DNA from: Proteiniphilum sp.
GTDB lineage: Bacteria; Bacteroidota; Bacteroidia; Bacteroidales; Dysgonomonadaceae
Direction: 5' to 3'
NCBI GenBank assembly: GCA_016649795.1
Contig: JAENWZ010000076.1
Span: 1 to 8,800 of the forward strand
Length of the DNA stretch: 8,800 nucleotides
Shown here: positions 1-7,950 of the stretch, one piece after another
How positions within the stretch are numbered: position 1 is the first letter of the stretch
How the letters are laid out: each line of letters begins with the position of its first letter
Notes under the pieces: generated by a model
Database searches by the model: none
What the model was told of the DNA's origin: nothing
What the model saw: the letters and a program-made list of their open reading frames with translations, nothing else
Position numbers and translations under genes: made by a program

Positions 1-3000
1 AACGAGCAGGCGCTCTCACTGAAGGTGGTCAACCTCGACCCGGGTGATGTGCGCTCGGTCTACAAGAGCTCCATGCAGAACCTGCGCCGTTACAAACGGC
101 TGCAGATGTTTGTTCACGCGGAGAGGCTGCCTGATGATCCGGGGAGGCTGCAGGAGGGCGATCTCTCCATCTTCCTGCGGATAGGATCGGACTACAGGAA
201 CAACTTCTATGAGTATGAGATACCACTCCGTCTAACCCCTGAAGGTAGCTACAGCACCAATATCCCCGGCGACCGGGAGGTGGTGTGGCCCCGGGAGAAC
301 ATGTTTGATTTCCCGCTGGAGCTGCTTACAAGCCTTAAGCTGCTGCGCAACGCGGAGAAGCGCAGCGGTGGCGACGCCGGCTACTTCACCCCCTTCTCGC
401 AAGAGGATCCCGACAAGCCGGGGAACAGGATCACCATCATGGGTAACCCGTCGCTGGCAGAGGTGAAGGTGATGATGATAGGCATCCGCAACAACACCTC
501 CGAAAACCGGTCGGGTGAGGTGTGGGTGAACGAGATGCGGCTGAGCGGGTTCGATGAGCAGGGAGGCTGGGCGGCACAGGGCAACATGGATCTGGCACTC
601 TCCGACATCGGCAGGGTGAGCTTCTCCGGCAGAAAAGAGACAGCCGGCTTCGGGGTACTCGACCAGAGCCTGCAGCAGCGCCGCAACGACGATTACTCAT
701 CGCTGCACCTGACCCTCAGCATGGAGTTGGGACGGTTCCTGCCCGGGAAGGCGAAGATCACGGCTCCCTTCTACTACTCCTATTCCAGCCAGACCACGGC
801 ACCGCTCTACGACCCTTTCAACCGTGATATACTGCTTGCTGAATCGATGGAGCATATGCAGCACAGGGATGAGCGCGACTCGGTAAGGCTGATCGCCGTC
901 ACCCACACCACACGCAGAAGCCTCAGTCTCAGTAACGTGAAGATGAACATCAAAAGCGGGAAACCGATGCCCTACGACCCGGCCAACTTCAGCTTCGGCT
1001 ATACAGCAAACGAGAACAGGCACCAAAGTCCCGACACAGAATATGCCACCGCGAAGGATTTCAGGCTGCAGGCCGACTACTCTTACTCTCCGGCTGCAGA
1101 AACATGGGAACCCTTCAGCAACCTGAAAAAAAGGGGATGGACGAAGCTGCTGCAGTCGGTGAACTTCAACTACCTGCCGAACAATATCGCGGTCAGCAGC
1201 AACCTGATGCGCAACTACGGGGAGACGCAACTGCGTGACTTGAACGCCTACGCACAGGGCATCACGGAGACGCAGCGCCACTACCTCTCCTTCAGCCGCA
1301 ACTTCTACTGGGACCGCGACCTATATGTCACCTGGGACCTGACAAGGAACCTGAAGACATCGTTCCGCTCGGGCACCGTCGCAGAGATTGAGGAGCCCTA
1401 CCTGCAGGTGAACAGAAAGATCAACCGGAGTGATTATGAGATATGGAAAGATTCGGTAGTGATGAGCATTCGCGACCTGGGCAAGCCGCTCAACTATGAG
1501 CAGACAGCCGATGTGACCTATACCCTTCCCTTCGCTCAGATACCACTGCTGGACTGGGTCACCTCGAGCGTCGCCTACAACGCGCGTTACCGCTGGGAGC
1601 GCGGAGCAATCATCAGCGATGAGACGATAGGTAATATCCTGCAGAACGACCTCTCTCTCACGTTGAACAGCCGCTTCAACCTGGTGTCGCTCTACAATAA
1701 GATCCCCTTCCTGCAGCGGATCAACAGCCACTTCAACGTTGCCGGGAGCACACAGCAGGAGGTACAACACGAGAGAGGAAGCACGGGAAAGGATATGGCG
1801 CACTACCTGGCCCGTGCGGTGATGATGCTGCGGCAGTTCAGCCTCAACACAGGGTACAAAACACGTACCGATCTGCCCGGTTACGACCCGATGATCGGTG
1901 ATTACTTCGGCCAGCAGCGGACGCCCGCGGGACTACTTCCCGGGTTGGGGTTCGCCTTCGGCTTTGAAGGCGGGGAGCGCTTTATCAGGGAATCGATGGC
2001 ACACAACCGGCTGGTGATCAACGAGAACAATATCAGACCGGCCATCTGGAACGAAACAAGCAACCTGCGACTGGATGCCACCCTGGAACCCTTCCCGGGG
2101 ATGAGGATTGAGCTCAACACGCTCTATGAGGAGAATCACCGTACGGAGTTTCAGTACATGGTGGAAGGGATGCCCGAAATCAGGGGAGGGAGCTTCGCGA
2201 TGAGCACGCTCTCCATCTCATCGGCTTTTGAAAATGGCAGGGCGGGCAACAGTTACCGTTCACCCGCGTTTGAGCAGTTTCGCAACAACAGAGAGGTGGT
2301 GGCTGCACGGTTGAGGGAACAGTACAGTGAGACACGCTATCCCTCCGGTGGTTTCCTGAGCGGGAGCAGCCTGAGTGGTGAGCCGTTCAGCAGCTCCACG
2401 GGCGATGTCAACCCCAACAGGGCAGATGTGCTGATACCCTCTTTCCTGGCGGCTTACACCGGCAGGGGGGGCGCCACCATCGCGCTCACACCCTTCCCCG
2501 ACCTGACTGCGATGCTACCCAACTGGGATCTCTCGCTCAACATGACCACCATCGCGCCGCAGCTGCAACAGCAGTTTCAGTCGCTCATGATCAGCCACAG
2601 GTACATCTCGCAATACAGGGTGGGATCATTCAGCTCTCACCTGAGCTGGGTACCACTGAGTGACGGGAGCGACCTGGGATATATCCGCGATGTAGTCTCG
2701 GGTGCACCCCTCCCCTCATCACCTTTCGACATTCAGGCGGTGAGCATCATGGAGAGCTTCAATCCACTTATTGAGCTGAGAGGTATGTTGCACAACAACA
2801 TGAGCCTCAGCTTCCGCATCAACAGAACAAGAGCGCTTAACTTAAATATCTCATCACGCCAGATCGTGGAGATGAACGACAACGACATAGTGCTGGGCAT
2901 GGGCTACCGCATAGCCCACTTCAACCGCATCATCGGCTTCGGCTCCAACTCCATGGAGAAGAGGCGCAGAAGAACCGCACCGGAAAGAGAGAGAGATACA

Positions 3001-3288
3001 GCGCAGACACTCCCCGCCCCGGCCTTCAGCAACGATCTGAACATCAGGGTGGATATCTCCGGCAAGAACACACAGGCGCTGATAAGAAAGATTGAGGATG
3101 GCTTCACCCAGGCCACCAGCGGCATCAGTACCACCACCATCCGCTTTTCGGCCGATTATGCGATGAGCAGGGCTCTCACCCTACGCGCATTCTTCGACAA
3201 GATCATCAACAGGCCGCTTGTTTCATCGACCGCTTACCCTACCGCCAACACCAGTGCGGGATTAAGTTTGCGCTTCAATTTCGATTAA
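1..3288 (+). CDS. sprA: SprA/Sov type IX secretion outer-membrane translocon, C-terminal part (5' end outside window)
   Basis: SprA (Sov in Porphyromonas) is the very large outer-membrane beta-barrel through which the type IX secretion system exports folded proteins in Bacteroidota. The frame is open from base 1, so these 1095 residues are only the C-terminal part; family members are usually about 2,400 residues. Seen directly: the start of the window reads NEQALSLKVVNLDPGD followed by YKRLQMFVHAE, a block I recognise from SprA. Further on come GEVWVNEMRLSGFD, many alternating polar/aromatic stretches typical of barrel strands (for example FNYLPNNIAVSSNLMRNYGE), a basic loop SMEKRRRRT near residue 982, and a C-terminus ending in LRFNFD, as expected for an outer-membrane barrel. 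The frame is unbroken. The GTG at base 25 is not the true start, because conserved sequence precedes it. Whether the whole T9SS is present cannot be judged from this window. Confidence 0.93.
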   Translation, partial: NEQALSLKVVNLDPGDVRSVYKSSMQNLRRYKRLQMFVHAERLPDDPGRLQEGDLSIFLRIGSDYRNNFYEYEIPLRLTPEGSYSTNIPGDREVVWPRENMFDFPLELLTSLKLLRNAEKRSGGDAGYFTPFSQEDPDKPGNRITIMGNPSLAEVKVMMIGIRNNTSENRSGEVWVNEMRLSGFDEQGGWAAQGNMDLALSDIGRVSFSGRKETAGFGVLDQSLQQRRNDDYSSLHLTLSMELGRFLPGKAKITAPFYYSYSSQTTAPLYDPFNRDILLAESMEHMQHRDERDSVRLIAVTHTTRRSLSLSNVKMNIKSGKPMPYDPANFSFGYTANENRHQSPDTEYATAKDFRLQADYSYSPAAETWEPFSNLKKRGWTKLLQSVNFNYLPNNIAVSSNLMRNYGETQLRDLNAYAQGITETQRHYLSFSRNFYWDRDLYVTWDLTRNLKTSFRSGTVAEIEEPYLQVNRKINRSDYEIWKDSVVMSIRDLGKPLNYEQTADVTYTLPFAQIPLLDWVTSSVAYNARYRWERGAIISDETIGNILQNDLSLTLNSRFNLVSLYNKIPFLQRINSHFNVAGSTQQEVQHERGSTGKDMAHYLARAVMMLRQFSLNTGYKTRTDLPGYDPMIGDYFGQQRTPAGLLPGLGFAFGFEGGERFIRESMAHNRLVINENNIRPAIWNETSNLRLDATLEPFPGMRIELNTLYEENHRTEFQYMVEGMPEIRGGSFAMSTLSISSAFENGRAGNSYRSPAFEQFRNNREVVAARLREQYSETRYPSGGFLSGSSLSGEPFSSSTGDVNPNRADVLIPSFLAAYTGRGGATIALTPFPDLTAMLPNWDLSLNMTTIAPQLQQQFQSLMISHRYISQYRVGSFSSHLSWVPLSDGSDLGYIRDVVSGAPLPSSPFDIQAVSIMESFNPLIELRGMLHNNMSLSFRINRTRALNLNISSRQIVEMNDNDIVLGMGYRIAHFNRIIGFGSNSMEKRRRRTAPERERDTAQTLPAPAFSNDLNIRVDISGKNTQALIRKIEDGFTQATSGISTTTIRFSADYAMSRALTLRAFFDKIINRPLVSSTAYPTANTSAGLSLRFNFD

Positions 3289-3417
3289 AAGGTTGGAGCA
3301 GGCCGAAATAAGCGATGTTAAACAAATCCTAAAAATAAAACCCAACACTCCCTTTTTCTCTTAATTAATGTTGCGTTGACGCTATTTTTCTGTTTTTTTT
3401 AATTTTAAGAGGATATG

Positions 3418-3445
3418 TTAAACAAAAAAGTGGTTTATTTGTTAA
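3418..3445. repeat. Imperfect AT-rich palindrome upstream of rprX
   Basis: The left arm TTAA-A-CAAA-AAA and the right arm TTT-A-TTTG-TTAA can pair for 11 base pairs around a GTGG loop, with one unpaired A on each side. It lies about 70 bases before the rprX start and overlaps the region where a -33 element would be expected. It could be an operator or a weak hairpin that slows read-through from sprA. Function is inference; only the symmetry is seen. Confidence 0.45.
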
Positions 3446-3473
3446 ATTAATAGCTTTATAAGTGCGATCTTTG
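3438..3473 (+). promoter_or_regulatory. Tentative Bacteroidota-type promoter for rprX-rprY
   Basis: A TTTG at 3438-3441 could be the -33 element and GATCTTTG at 3466-3473 the -7 element. The latter matches TAnnTTTG at all but the first base. The 24-base gap between them is longer than the usual 19-21, so this is a weak call. An alternative -7 box, TAGCTTTA at 3451-3458, also has one mismatch but is too close to the TTTG. Confidence 0.25.
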
Positions 3474-3498
3474 AAATAAAAAAAATTGTCACTAAAAC

Positions 3499-3503
3499 GG
3501 AGG
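3499..3503 (+). promoter_or_regulatory. Shine-Dalgarno-like site of rprX
   Basis: GGAGG stands 11 bases before the ATG at 3515, followed by an A-rich stretch. Strong Shine-Dalgarno sites are not the rule in Bacteroidota. This one, together with the hydrophobic N-terminus that begins right after MKKS, supports ATG 3515 as the start. Confidence 0.5.
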
Positions 3504-3514
3504 TAGGTAAAAAA

Positions 3515-5071
3515 ATGAAAAAATCGACTATTTGGTTGCTTGCCATTGTGATGTTCACTGCATTTTTCGCACTGTTGTTTCTGCAGGTGAGGTACATGAG
3601 AACCAGCCTTTCTATCCGTACACAACAGTTCGATGAACAGGTAAATAGAACGCTCTACAATGTGATGAGAGACCTGGAGCAGGATCAGACACGTGATTAT
3701 CTGGAGCAGGATATGATTGAATCGGAAAGCAGATATTCGCAATACAATCAGCCGCAGGGCTCACGCATCATAAGAGAACAGTCAGGCACCACCATTACTC
3801 ATCCCGATGGAAGTGAAACAAAAATTGAGCTGAGCGTAACGGAAGAGACGAGACGACCGCAGATAGAGCGTGATAGAGTGTTCCTGTCGCCCAACCAGGG
3901 AGGCAGCACCATCTCCAAAACGCAGTACGACATGCAGCAGTCACTGTCGAAACGCTACCTGTATGAACGGGCGCTGCAGGATGAGGTGATCTTTAAGATT
4001 CTGAGCCGTACAAGCAATGAGCCTATTGAGGAGCGTATCGATTTCAACAAGGTGCAGCAATATATCCGATATGAACTATCCTACAACGGGCTGAGCGAAC
4101 CATTCAGCTTTCAGATTGTGGATTTCAACAACAAGGTTGTCCACTCCTCACCCGGTTTTTCCACAAAACAGAGTGATGCGATCTACAGCCAGATTCTGTT
4201 TCCCAACGATCCACCGGCAAAACTGAATTCGTTAAGGGTCTATTTCCCAACGAAAAGAAAGTATGTCTATAGTGAGCTTACCTTTTTTATTCCGTCGCTG
4301 ATATTCACGTTCATCCTTCTGATCACGTTTATCTTCACGGTGGTATCGCTCTTCAGACAAAAGCGTTTGTCTGAGATGAAGAACGATTTCATCAACAACA
4401 TGACACATGAGCTGAAAACGCCCGTCTCCACCATCTCGCTGGCAGCGCAGATGCTGAAGGATGAGTCGATCCTGAAATCACCCGAAGTGTTCAAGCATGT
4501 CACCGGCGTGATACATGACGAGACCAAACGACTCAGCTTCCAGGTGGAGAAAGTACTTCAGATGTCTCTCTTCGACAAGCAGAAGACAACACTGAAGATG
4601 AAGGAGATGGATGCGAACGATCTGGTGGTAAGTGTGGCCAACACGCATGCACTGAAGGTGCAGAAGCTGGAGGGAACGCTCGACATTGATCTGCAGGCCG
4701 AGGACTCAACGATCAGGGTGGATGAGATGCACTTCACCAACGTGCTTTTCAACATCCTCGACAATGCGTTGAAGTACAGGAAGAAAGAGATTCCGCCGGA
4801 GTTAATGATACGTACACGGAATGAAGGAAACAAGCTCATTATCTCTATTGAGGATAATGGGATTGGAATGAAAAAGGAGGATGCGAAGAAAGTATTCGAA
4901 CGTTTTTACCGCGTTCATACCGGCAACCGCCACGATACGAAAGGATTCGGGCTGGGGCTGGCATACGTGAAGAAAATCGTTACTGATGTGAACGGCACCA
5001 TCCGTGCCGAAAGTGAATTAGGTAAAGGTACCAGGTTTATAATTAGTTTACCCGTAATAACACAAAATTGA
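3515..5071 (+). CDS. rprX: Sensor histidine kinase, RprX-like
   Basis: This is a membrane-bound sensor kinase that should autophosphorylate on His298 and pass the phosphate to the regulator encoded next to it. Seen in order: a first membrane segment at residues about 6-24; an extracytoplasmic region of about 230 residues (28-255), polar and Gln/Glu/Arg-rich in its first part; a second membrane segment at about 256-280; the H-box NNMTHELKTP with His298; an N-box with Asn413 and Asn417; the G1 box EDNGIGM (446-452); the F-box FERFYRV; and the G2 box GFGLGLAYV (477-485). There is no HAMP or PAS domain between the membrane and the H-box. All catalytic boxes are intact. The MKKSTIWLL start and LLFLQV motif, with the partner gene, match RprX as I remember it from Bacteroides. 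The input signal cannot be read from the sequence. Confidence 0.88.
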   Translation: MKKSTIWLLAIVMFTAFFALLFLQVRYMRTSLSIRTQQFDEQVNRTLYNVMRDLEQDQTRDYLEQDMIESESRYSQYNQPQGSRIIREQSGTTITHPDGSETKIELSVTEETRRPQIERDRVFLSPNQGGSTISKTQYDMQQSLSKRYLYERALQDEVIFKILSRTSNEPIEERIDFNKVQQYIRYELSYNGLSEPFSFQIVDFNNKVVHSSPGFSTKQSDAIYSQILFPNDPPAKLNSLRVYFPTKRKYVYSELTFFIPSLIFTFILLITFIFTVVSLFRQKRLSEMKNDFINNMTHELKTPVSTISLAAQMLKDESILKSPEVFKHVTGVIHDETKRLSFQVEKVLQMSLFDKQKTTLKMKEMDANDLVVSVANTHALKVQKLEGTLDIDLQAEDSTIRVDEMHFTNVLFNILDNALKYRKKEIPPELMIRTRNEGNKLIISIEDNGIGMKKEDAKKVFERFYRVHTGNRHDTKGFGLGLAYVKKIVTDVNGTIRAESELGKGTRFIISLPVITQN

Positions 5072-5072
5072 T

Positions 5073-5783
<711 letters not shown>

Positions 5784-5811
5784 CGTTGAGAACACAATTC
5801 CCAGCCGAGAT

Positions 5812-5844
5812 AAGAGGCCGCCCCGCAAGGGACGGCTTTTTTTT
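5812..5844 (+). terminator. Intrinsic terminator after rprY
   Basis: GCCGCCCC (5817-5824) pairs with GGGACGGC (5829-5836) across a GCAA tetraloop of the stable GNRA class, with one C-A mismatch. It is followed by eight T (5837-5844). A few A-T and G-T pairs extend the base of the stem to 5812. It lies 28 bases after the rprY stop and closes the rprX-rprY operon. Confidence 0.92.
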
Positions 5845-5887
5845 GCGGAATTAATAATATTTAATAGAGACTTTTTTGTGTAACAAA

Positions 5888-5918
5888 TTCGTAACTTGAA
5901 ATATAATCAGTACTTTTG
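5888..5918 (+). promoter_or_regulatory. Bacteroidota promoter for the phosphatidyltransferase gene
   Basis: TACTTTTG at 5911-5918 is a full match to the -7 consensus TAnnTTTG. Nineteen bases upstream TTCG (5888-5891) sits where the TTTG-like -33 element belongs, matching it imperfectly. The expected start of transcription is a few bases after 5918, giving a leader of about 30 bases. The site lies after the terminator, so this gene has its own transcript. Confidence 0.72.
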
Positions 5919-5955
5919 TTACATAAGAATAAAAACAGATTAACTAAACCCGGAG

Positions 5956-6681
5956 ATGAAGAATAATAAAAGAAACATGGCGAGATCGCTGAAACTCATC
6001 GCCACTGATCGTCAACGGACCAATATCCTTCGTGAGTGGGAACAGAAATCCATCGCCTACCTGGTTCAAAAAATTCCTTCATGGATCTCTTCTGACGGGC
6101 TTACCGCCATCGGATCCTTCGGCAACCTCATGGTTGCTGTAAGTTTTGTGATGGGTGCATATATGAACCGCTACTGGCTGCTGCTCTCGCTGCTCGGGTT
6201 CGCCATCAACTGGTTTGGAGACTCTCTCGACGGACGCCTGGCTTACTACCGCTGCACGCCACGCAAATGGTACGGCTTCTCGCTCGATGTGACGGTCGAC
6301 TGGATCGGCACCATCCTTATAGGACTGGGTTTCAGCATTTACGCTCCCGGCATCTGGAAGTATACCGGGTTCCTGTTTGTGGTGCTCTACGGGTGGGAGA
6401 TGATCACCGCGCAGCTCCGTTACAAGATAGGCGGTCAGTACTCTATCGACTCGGGCATCTTCGGACCTACCGAAGTGCGAATACTATTAGGAGCCTTCAT
6501 CACCTTTGAGGTGTTTGTTCCCGGATCCATTCAGTATCTTGCTTCGGCGGCTTGTCTCTTTATTCTGATATCCAATGTCTTTGAAACACAGAAGCTGCTG
6601 CTCCTGGCCGATCTGCGCGATGCGGATGACCGGCGTCTGAAAGAAGCAAAGAATAAAGCAGGGCATAAGGAGAATGCTTAA
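5956..6681 (+). CDS. CDP-alcohol phosphatidyltransferase-family membrane protein
   Basis: Enzymes of this family transfer a phosphatidyl group from CDP-diacylglycerol, or a phospho-alcohol from a CDP-alcohol, onto an acceptor in the inner membrane. The core motif D-x2-D-G-x2-A-R-x9-G-x3-D-x3-D is present as Asp89, Asp92-Gly93, Ala96, Gly107, Asp111 and Asp115, so all four metal-binding aspartates are kept. The Arg after Ala96 is replaced by Tyr97, with an Arg at 98. There are about five to six hydrophobic membrane segments between residues 55 and 207, a basic N-terminal region that could lie on the membrane face, and a charged C-terminal tail. At 241 residues the size fits the family. Phosphatidylglycerophosphate, phosphatidylserine, inositol-lipid or other head-group synthesis are all possible, and neighbours do not help. 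ATG 5956 is the likely start; ATG 5977 is an alternative, since no well-spaced ribosome site separates them. Confidence 0.82.
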   Translation: MKNNKRNMARSLKLIATDRQRTNILREWEQKSIAYLVQKIPSWISSDGLTAIGSFGNLMVAVSFVMGAYMNRYWLLLSLLGFAINWFGDSLDGRLAYYRCTPRKWYGFSLDVTVDWIGTILIGLGFSIYAPGIWKYTGFLFVVLYGWEMITAQLRYKIGGQYSIDSGIFGPTEVRILLGAFITFEVFVPGSIQYLASAACLFILISNVFETQKLLLLADLRDADDRRLKEAKNKAGHKENA

Positions 6682-6804
6682 AGGGTACCTTCACTGTGTA
6701 CTGAAACTTAACGATCCCGCTACTCACCGTTCGCTGTCACTTACCGGACCGGTCACCCTGAAATCAACCTGTTGCTGCCAACGCCATTAGGCAGAGTTGC
6801 TGTG
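6682..6804. other. Non-coding part of the gap before the yicC leader
   Basis: This is the first third of a 348-base gap between the phosphatidyltransferase and yicC. I find no convincing gene. It contains a short perfect palindrome ACCGGACCGGT (6743-6753) and a weak CTGCC/GGCAG hairpin near 6775-6795. Neither is followed by a T-run, so neither is a standard terminator. Its base composition is higher in GC than the other spacers, which fits decayed coding or mobile DNA but does not prove it. Confidence 0.4.
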
Positions 6805-6855
6805 CGGTCAAAATGAACTTTCACGGCCAAAAATGATTACTTCCGCCAAAAAATC
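6805..6855. repeat. Three phased CGGyCAAAAATGA-type repeats
   Basis: CGGTCAAAATGA (6805-6816), CGGCCAAAAATGA (6824-6836) and a degenerate CCGCCAAAAAATC (6843-6855) follow one another at 19-base steps. They end directly in front of the -7 box at 6857. Regular spacing near two helical turns suggests either a set of protein-binding sites or the multi-repeat end of a mobile element. The repetition is seen; the role is inferred. Confidence 0.6.
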
Positions 6856-6856
6856 C

Positions 6857-6864
6857 TACCTTTG
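6857..6864 (+). promoter_or_regulatory. Promoter -7 box for the yicC-gmk operon
   Basis: TACCTTTG matches the Bacteroidota -7 consensus TAnnTTTG exactly. No good TTTG stands at -33; the phased A-rich repeats occupy that place. Transcription should start around 6869-6872, which puts the whole duplicated hairpin region into a leader of about 160 bases ahead of yicC. Confidence 0.68.
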
Positions 6865-6868
6865 TTGA

Positions 6869-6986
6869 AACTATTTCGTTAAGCCAAATGAGCAGAGTCA
6901 AGCTTGCTTGAACTATGCCATGGCGAGAACTATTTCGATAAGTGAGAACAGAGGCAAAACTTGTTTTGGTTATGTCGAACATAGAA
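6869..6986 (+). repeat. Tandem imperfect 59-base repeat, each copy with a hairpin
   Basis: Two copies begin with the identical ten bases AACTATTTCG, at 6869-6878 and 6928-6937. After a few small gaps they align onward through TAAG, TGAG, CAGAG, CAA, CTTG and TATG. Each copy contains an inverted repeat at the same place: TCAAGC-TT-GCTTGA (6898-6911) in the first and CAAAAC-TT-GTTTTG (6955-6968) in the second. The arms changed together, so pairing is kept although the bases differ. This suggests a structured RNA or a repeated element rather than chance. Confidence 0.62.
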
Positions 6987-7007
6987 ATAGTCTGAAAGAA
7001 ATAGTCT
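6984..7007 (+). repeat. Two GAAATAGTCT copies, inverse of the repeat starts
   Basis: GAAATAGTCT occurs at 6984-6993 and 6998-7007, 14 bases apart. GAAATAGT is the exact reverse complement of ACTATTTC, which opens both 59-base units (6870-6877 and 6929-6936). The leader can therefore fold as two nested stems, inner 6929-6936 with 6984-6991 and outer 6870-6877 with 6998-7005, or switch partners between copies. The structure ends about 22 bases before the yicC start codon. Confidence 0.55.
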
Positions 7008-7029
7008 AAATTTTTTGAAAACAGGAAAT

Positions 7030-7902
7030 ATGGCACATTCAATGACGGGATACGGCAAAGCTGTTGCCGAACTCCCGAACAAAAAAGTTACAATAGAGAT
7101 AAAGTCTTTGAACAGTAAGCAGTTTGATCTGTTCACCCGCCTTCCCGGCATCTACCGTGAGAAGGAGATCGCGCTGCGCAATTCGCTGGCACGTCTGCTT
7201 GAACGGGGGAAAGTAGATCTCTCGATGAACGTGGAGGTGATCTCCAGAGATGTCTCATCGAAGATAGACCACAATGTGGTGCGTCAGTATCATGAGGAGA
7301 TCAGAAAACTGTCGCTGGAGATGAATGTTCCGCAACCGCAGGATTGGCTCTCCATGCTGCTGCGCCTCCCCGATGTGATGAAACAGGACACGGAAGAGCT
7401 GGACGACGAAGAGTGGGCAACCATTGAGAAGGCTATCAACCAGGCTGTAGGCGAAGTGAACACGTTCCGCAGGCAGGAGGGCGAGATGCTGGCGAAGGTG
7501 CTGACGGAGAAAATTCTCTCTATCCGTTCTCTGCTGTCTGCGGTGGAGCCTTTTGAAGCTGAGCGCACGGAGAAGATCAAAAGCCGCATCTTAGAGGGAC
7601 TGAGTAACCTGGAGGGTGTGGATTACGACAAGAACCGCTTCGAGCAGGAGATGATCTATTATATTGAGAAGCTGGACGTGAACGAAGAGAAAACACGTCT
7701 CGCCCATCACCTCGATTACTTTATTGAAACACTTAACGACAGCCACTCACAGGGCAAGAAGCTGGGGTTCATCGCTCAGGAGATCGGTCGCGAGATCAAC
7801 ACCCTCGGCTCCAAATCCAACCAGTCGGGGATGCAGCGTATCGTCGTACAGATGAAAGATGAGCTGGAACAGATCAAGGAGCAGATATTAAATATATTGT
7901 AG
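7030..7902 (+). CDS. yicC: YicC/YloC-family endoribonuclease
   Basis: The YicC/YloC family is widespread in bacteria; E. coli YicC is reported as an endoribonuclease taking part in small-RNA decay. The 290-residue product has the family's N-terminal signature MTGYGK (residues 5-10) and an N-terminal domain containing EIKSLNSKQFDL. A long helical middle part (about 125-235) follows, then the conserved C-terminal block GKKLGFIAQEIGREINTLG (242-260) and VVQMKDELEQIKEQILNIL to the end, which is the DUF1732 region. Nothing is missing compared with the family. I chose ATG 7030 because homologues begin just before MTGYG and an AGGA stands three bases before it; the upstream in-frame TTG at 7015 lies in the leader. 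The gene is followed by gmk after 48 bases, a common arrangement that suggests one transcript. The structured leader upstream may control it. Confidence 0.92.
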   Translation: MAHSMTGYGKAVAELPNKKVTIEIKSLNSKQFDLFTRLPGIYREKEIALRNSLARLLERGKVDLSMNVEVISRDVSSKIDHNVVRQYHEEIRKLSLEMNVPQPQDWLSMLLRLPDVMKQDTEELDDEEWATIEKAINQAVGEVNTFRRQEGEMLAKVLTEKILSIRSLLSAVEPFEAERTEKIKSRILEGLSNLEGVDYDKNRFEQEMIYYIEKLDVNEEKTRLAHHLDYFIETLNDSHSQGKKLGFIAQEIGREINTLGSKSNQSGMQRIVVQMKDELEQIKEQILNIL

Positions 7903-7950
7903 TTGCCTGCATAACCGATGCATTGCATCACTATGGAATAATGATTACTA

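Larger units (their letters stand above)
3289..3514. other. AT-rich spacer between sprA and rprX
   Basis: This 226-base spacer is much more AT-rich than the genes beside it, and I see no gene in it on either strand. A weak GCG-TTGA-CGC hairpin followed by T-rich sequence (about 3372-3402) might end sprA transcription, but its stem is only three to four pairs. The word TGTTAAACAAA occurs twice, at 3316-3326 and 3416-3426, exactly 100 bases apart. The second copy forms the left arm of an imperfect palindrome listed separately. The rprX promoter most likely lies between about 3435 and 3490. Confidence 0.5.

Noticed and set aside
25..27. GTG as the start of the first gene
   Set aside because: Conserved SprA sequence continues upstream in the same frame to base 1, so the gene begins outside the window.
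3365..3742. Minus-strand frame of 125 codons covering the rprX upstream region
   Set aside because: It runs from inside rprX into AT-rich spacer containing the palindrome, with low-complexity Lys/Asn-rich sequence and no domain.
6743..6753. Perfect palindrome ACCGGACCGGT as a terminator
   Set aside because: There is no T-run after it and the arms are only five bases, so it is not a terminator; it may be chance.
6674..6790. Possible 38-residue ORF on the + strand overlapping the end of the phosphatidyltransferase gene
   Set aside because: The start overlaps the upstream stop, the GGAG before it is too close, and the peptide resembles nothing I know. It is more likely chance in non-coding DNA.
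7015..7017. TTG as an upstream start for yicC
   Set aside because: It would add only five residues before the family-typical MAHSMTGYG, and ATG 7030 has a nearby AGGA.
7917..7929. GATGC-ATT-GCATC hairpin between yicC and gmk
   Set aside because: A five-pair stem with a three-base loop and no T-run is too weak to call a terminator or regulatory element.
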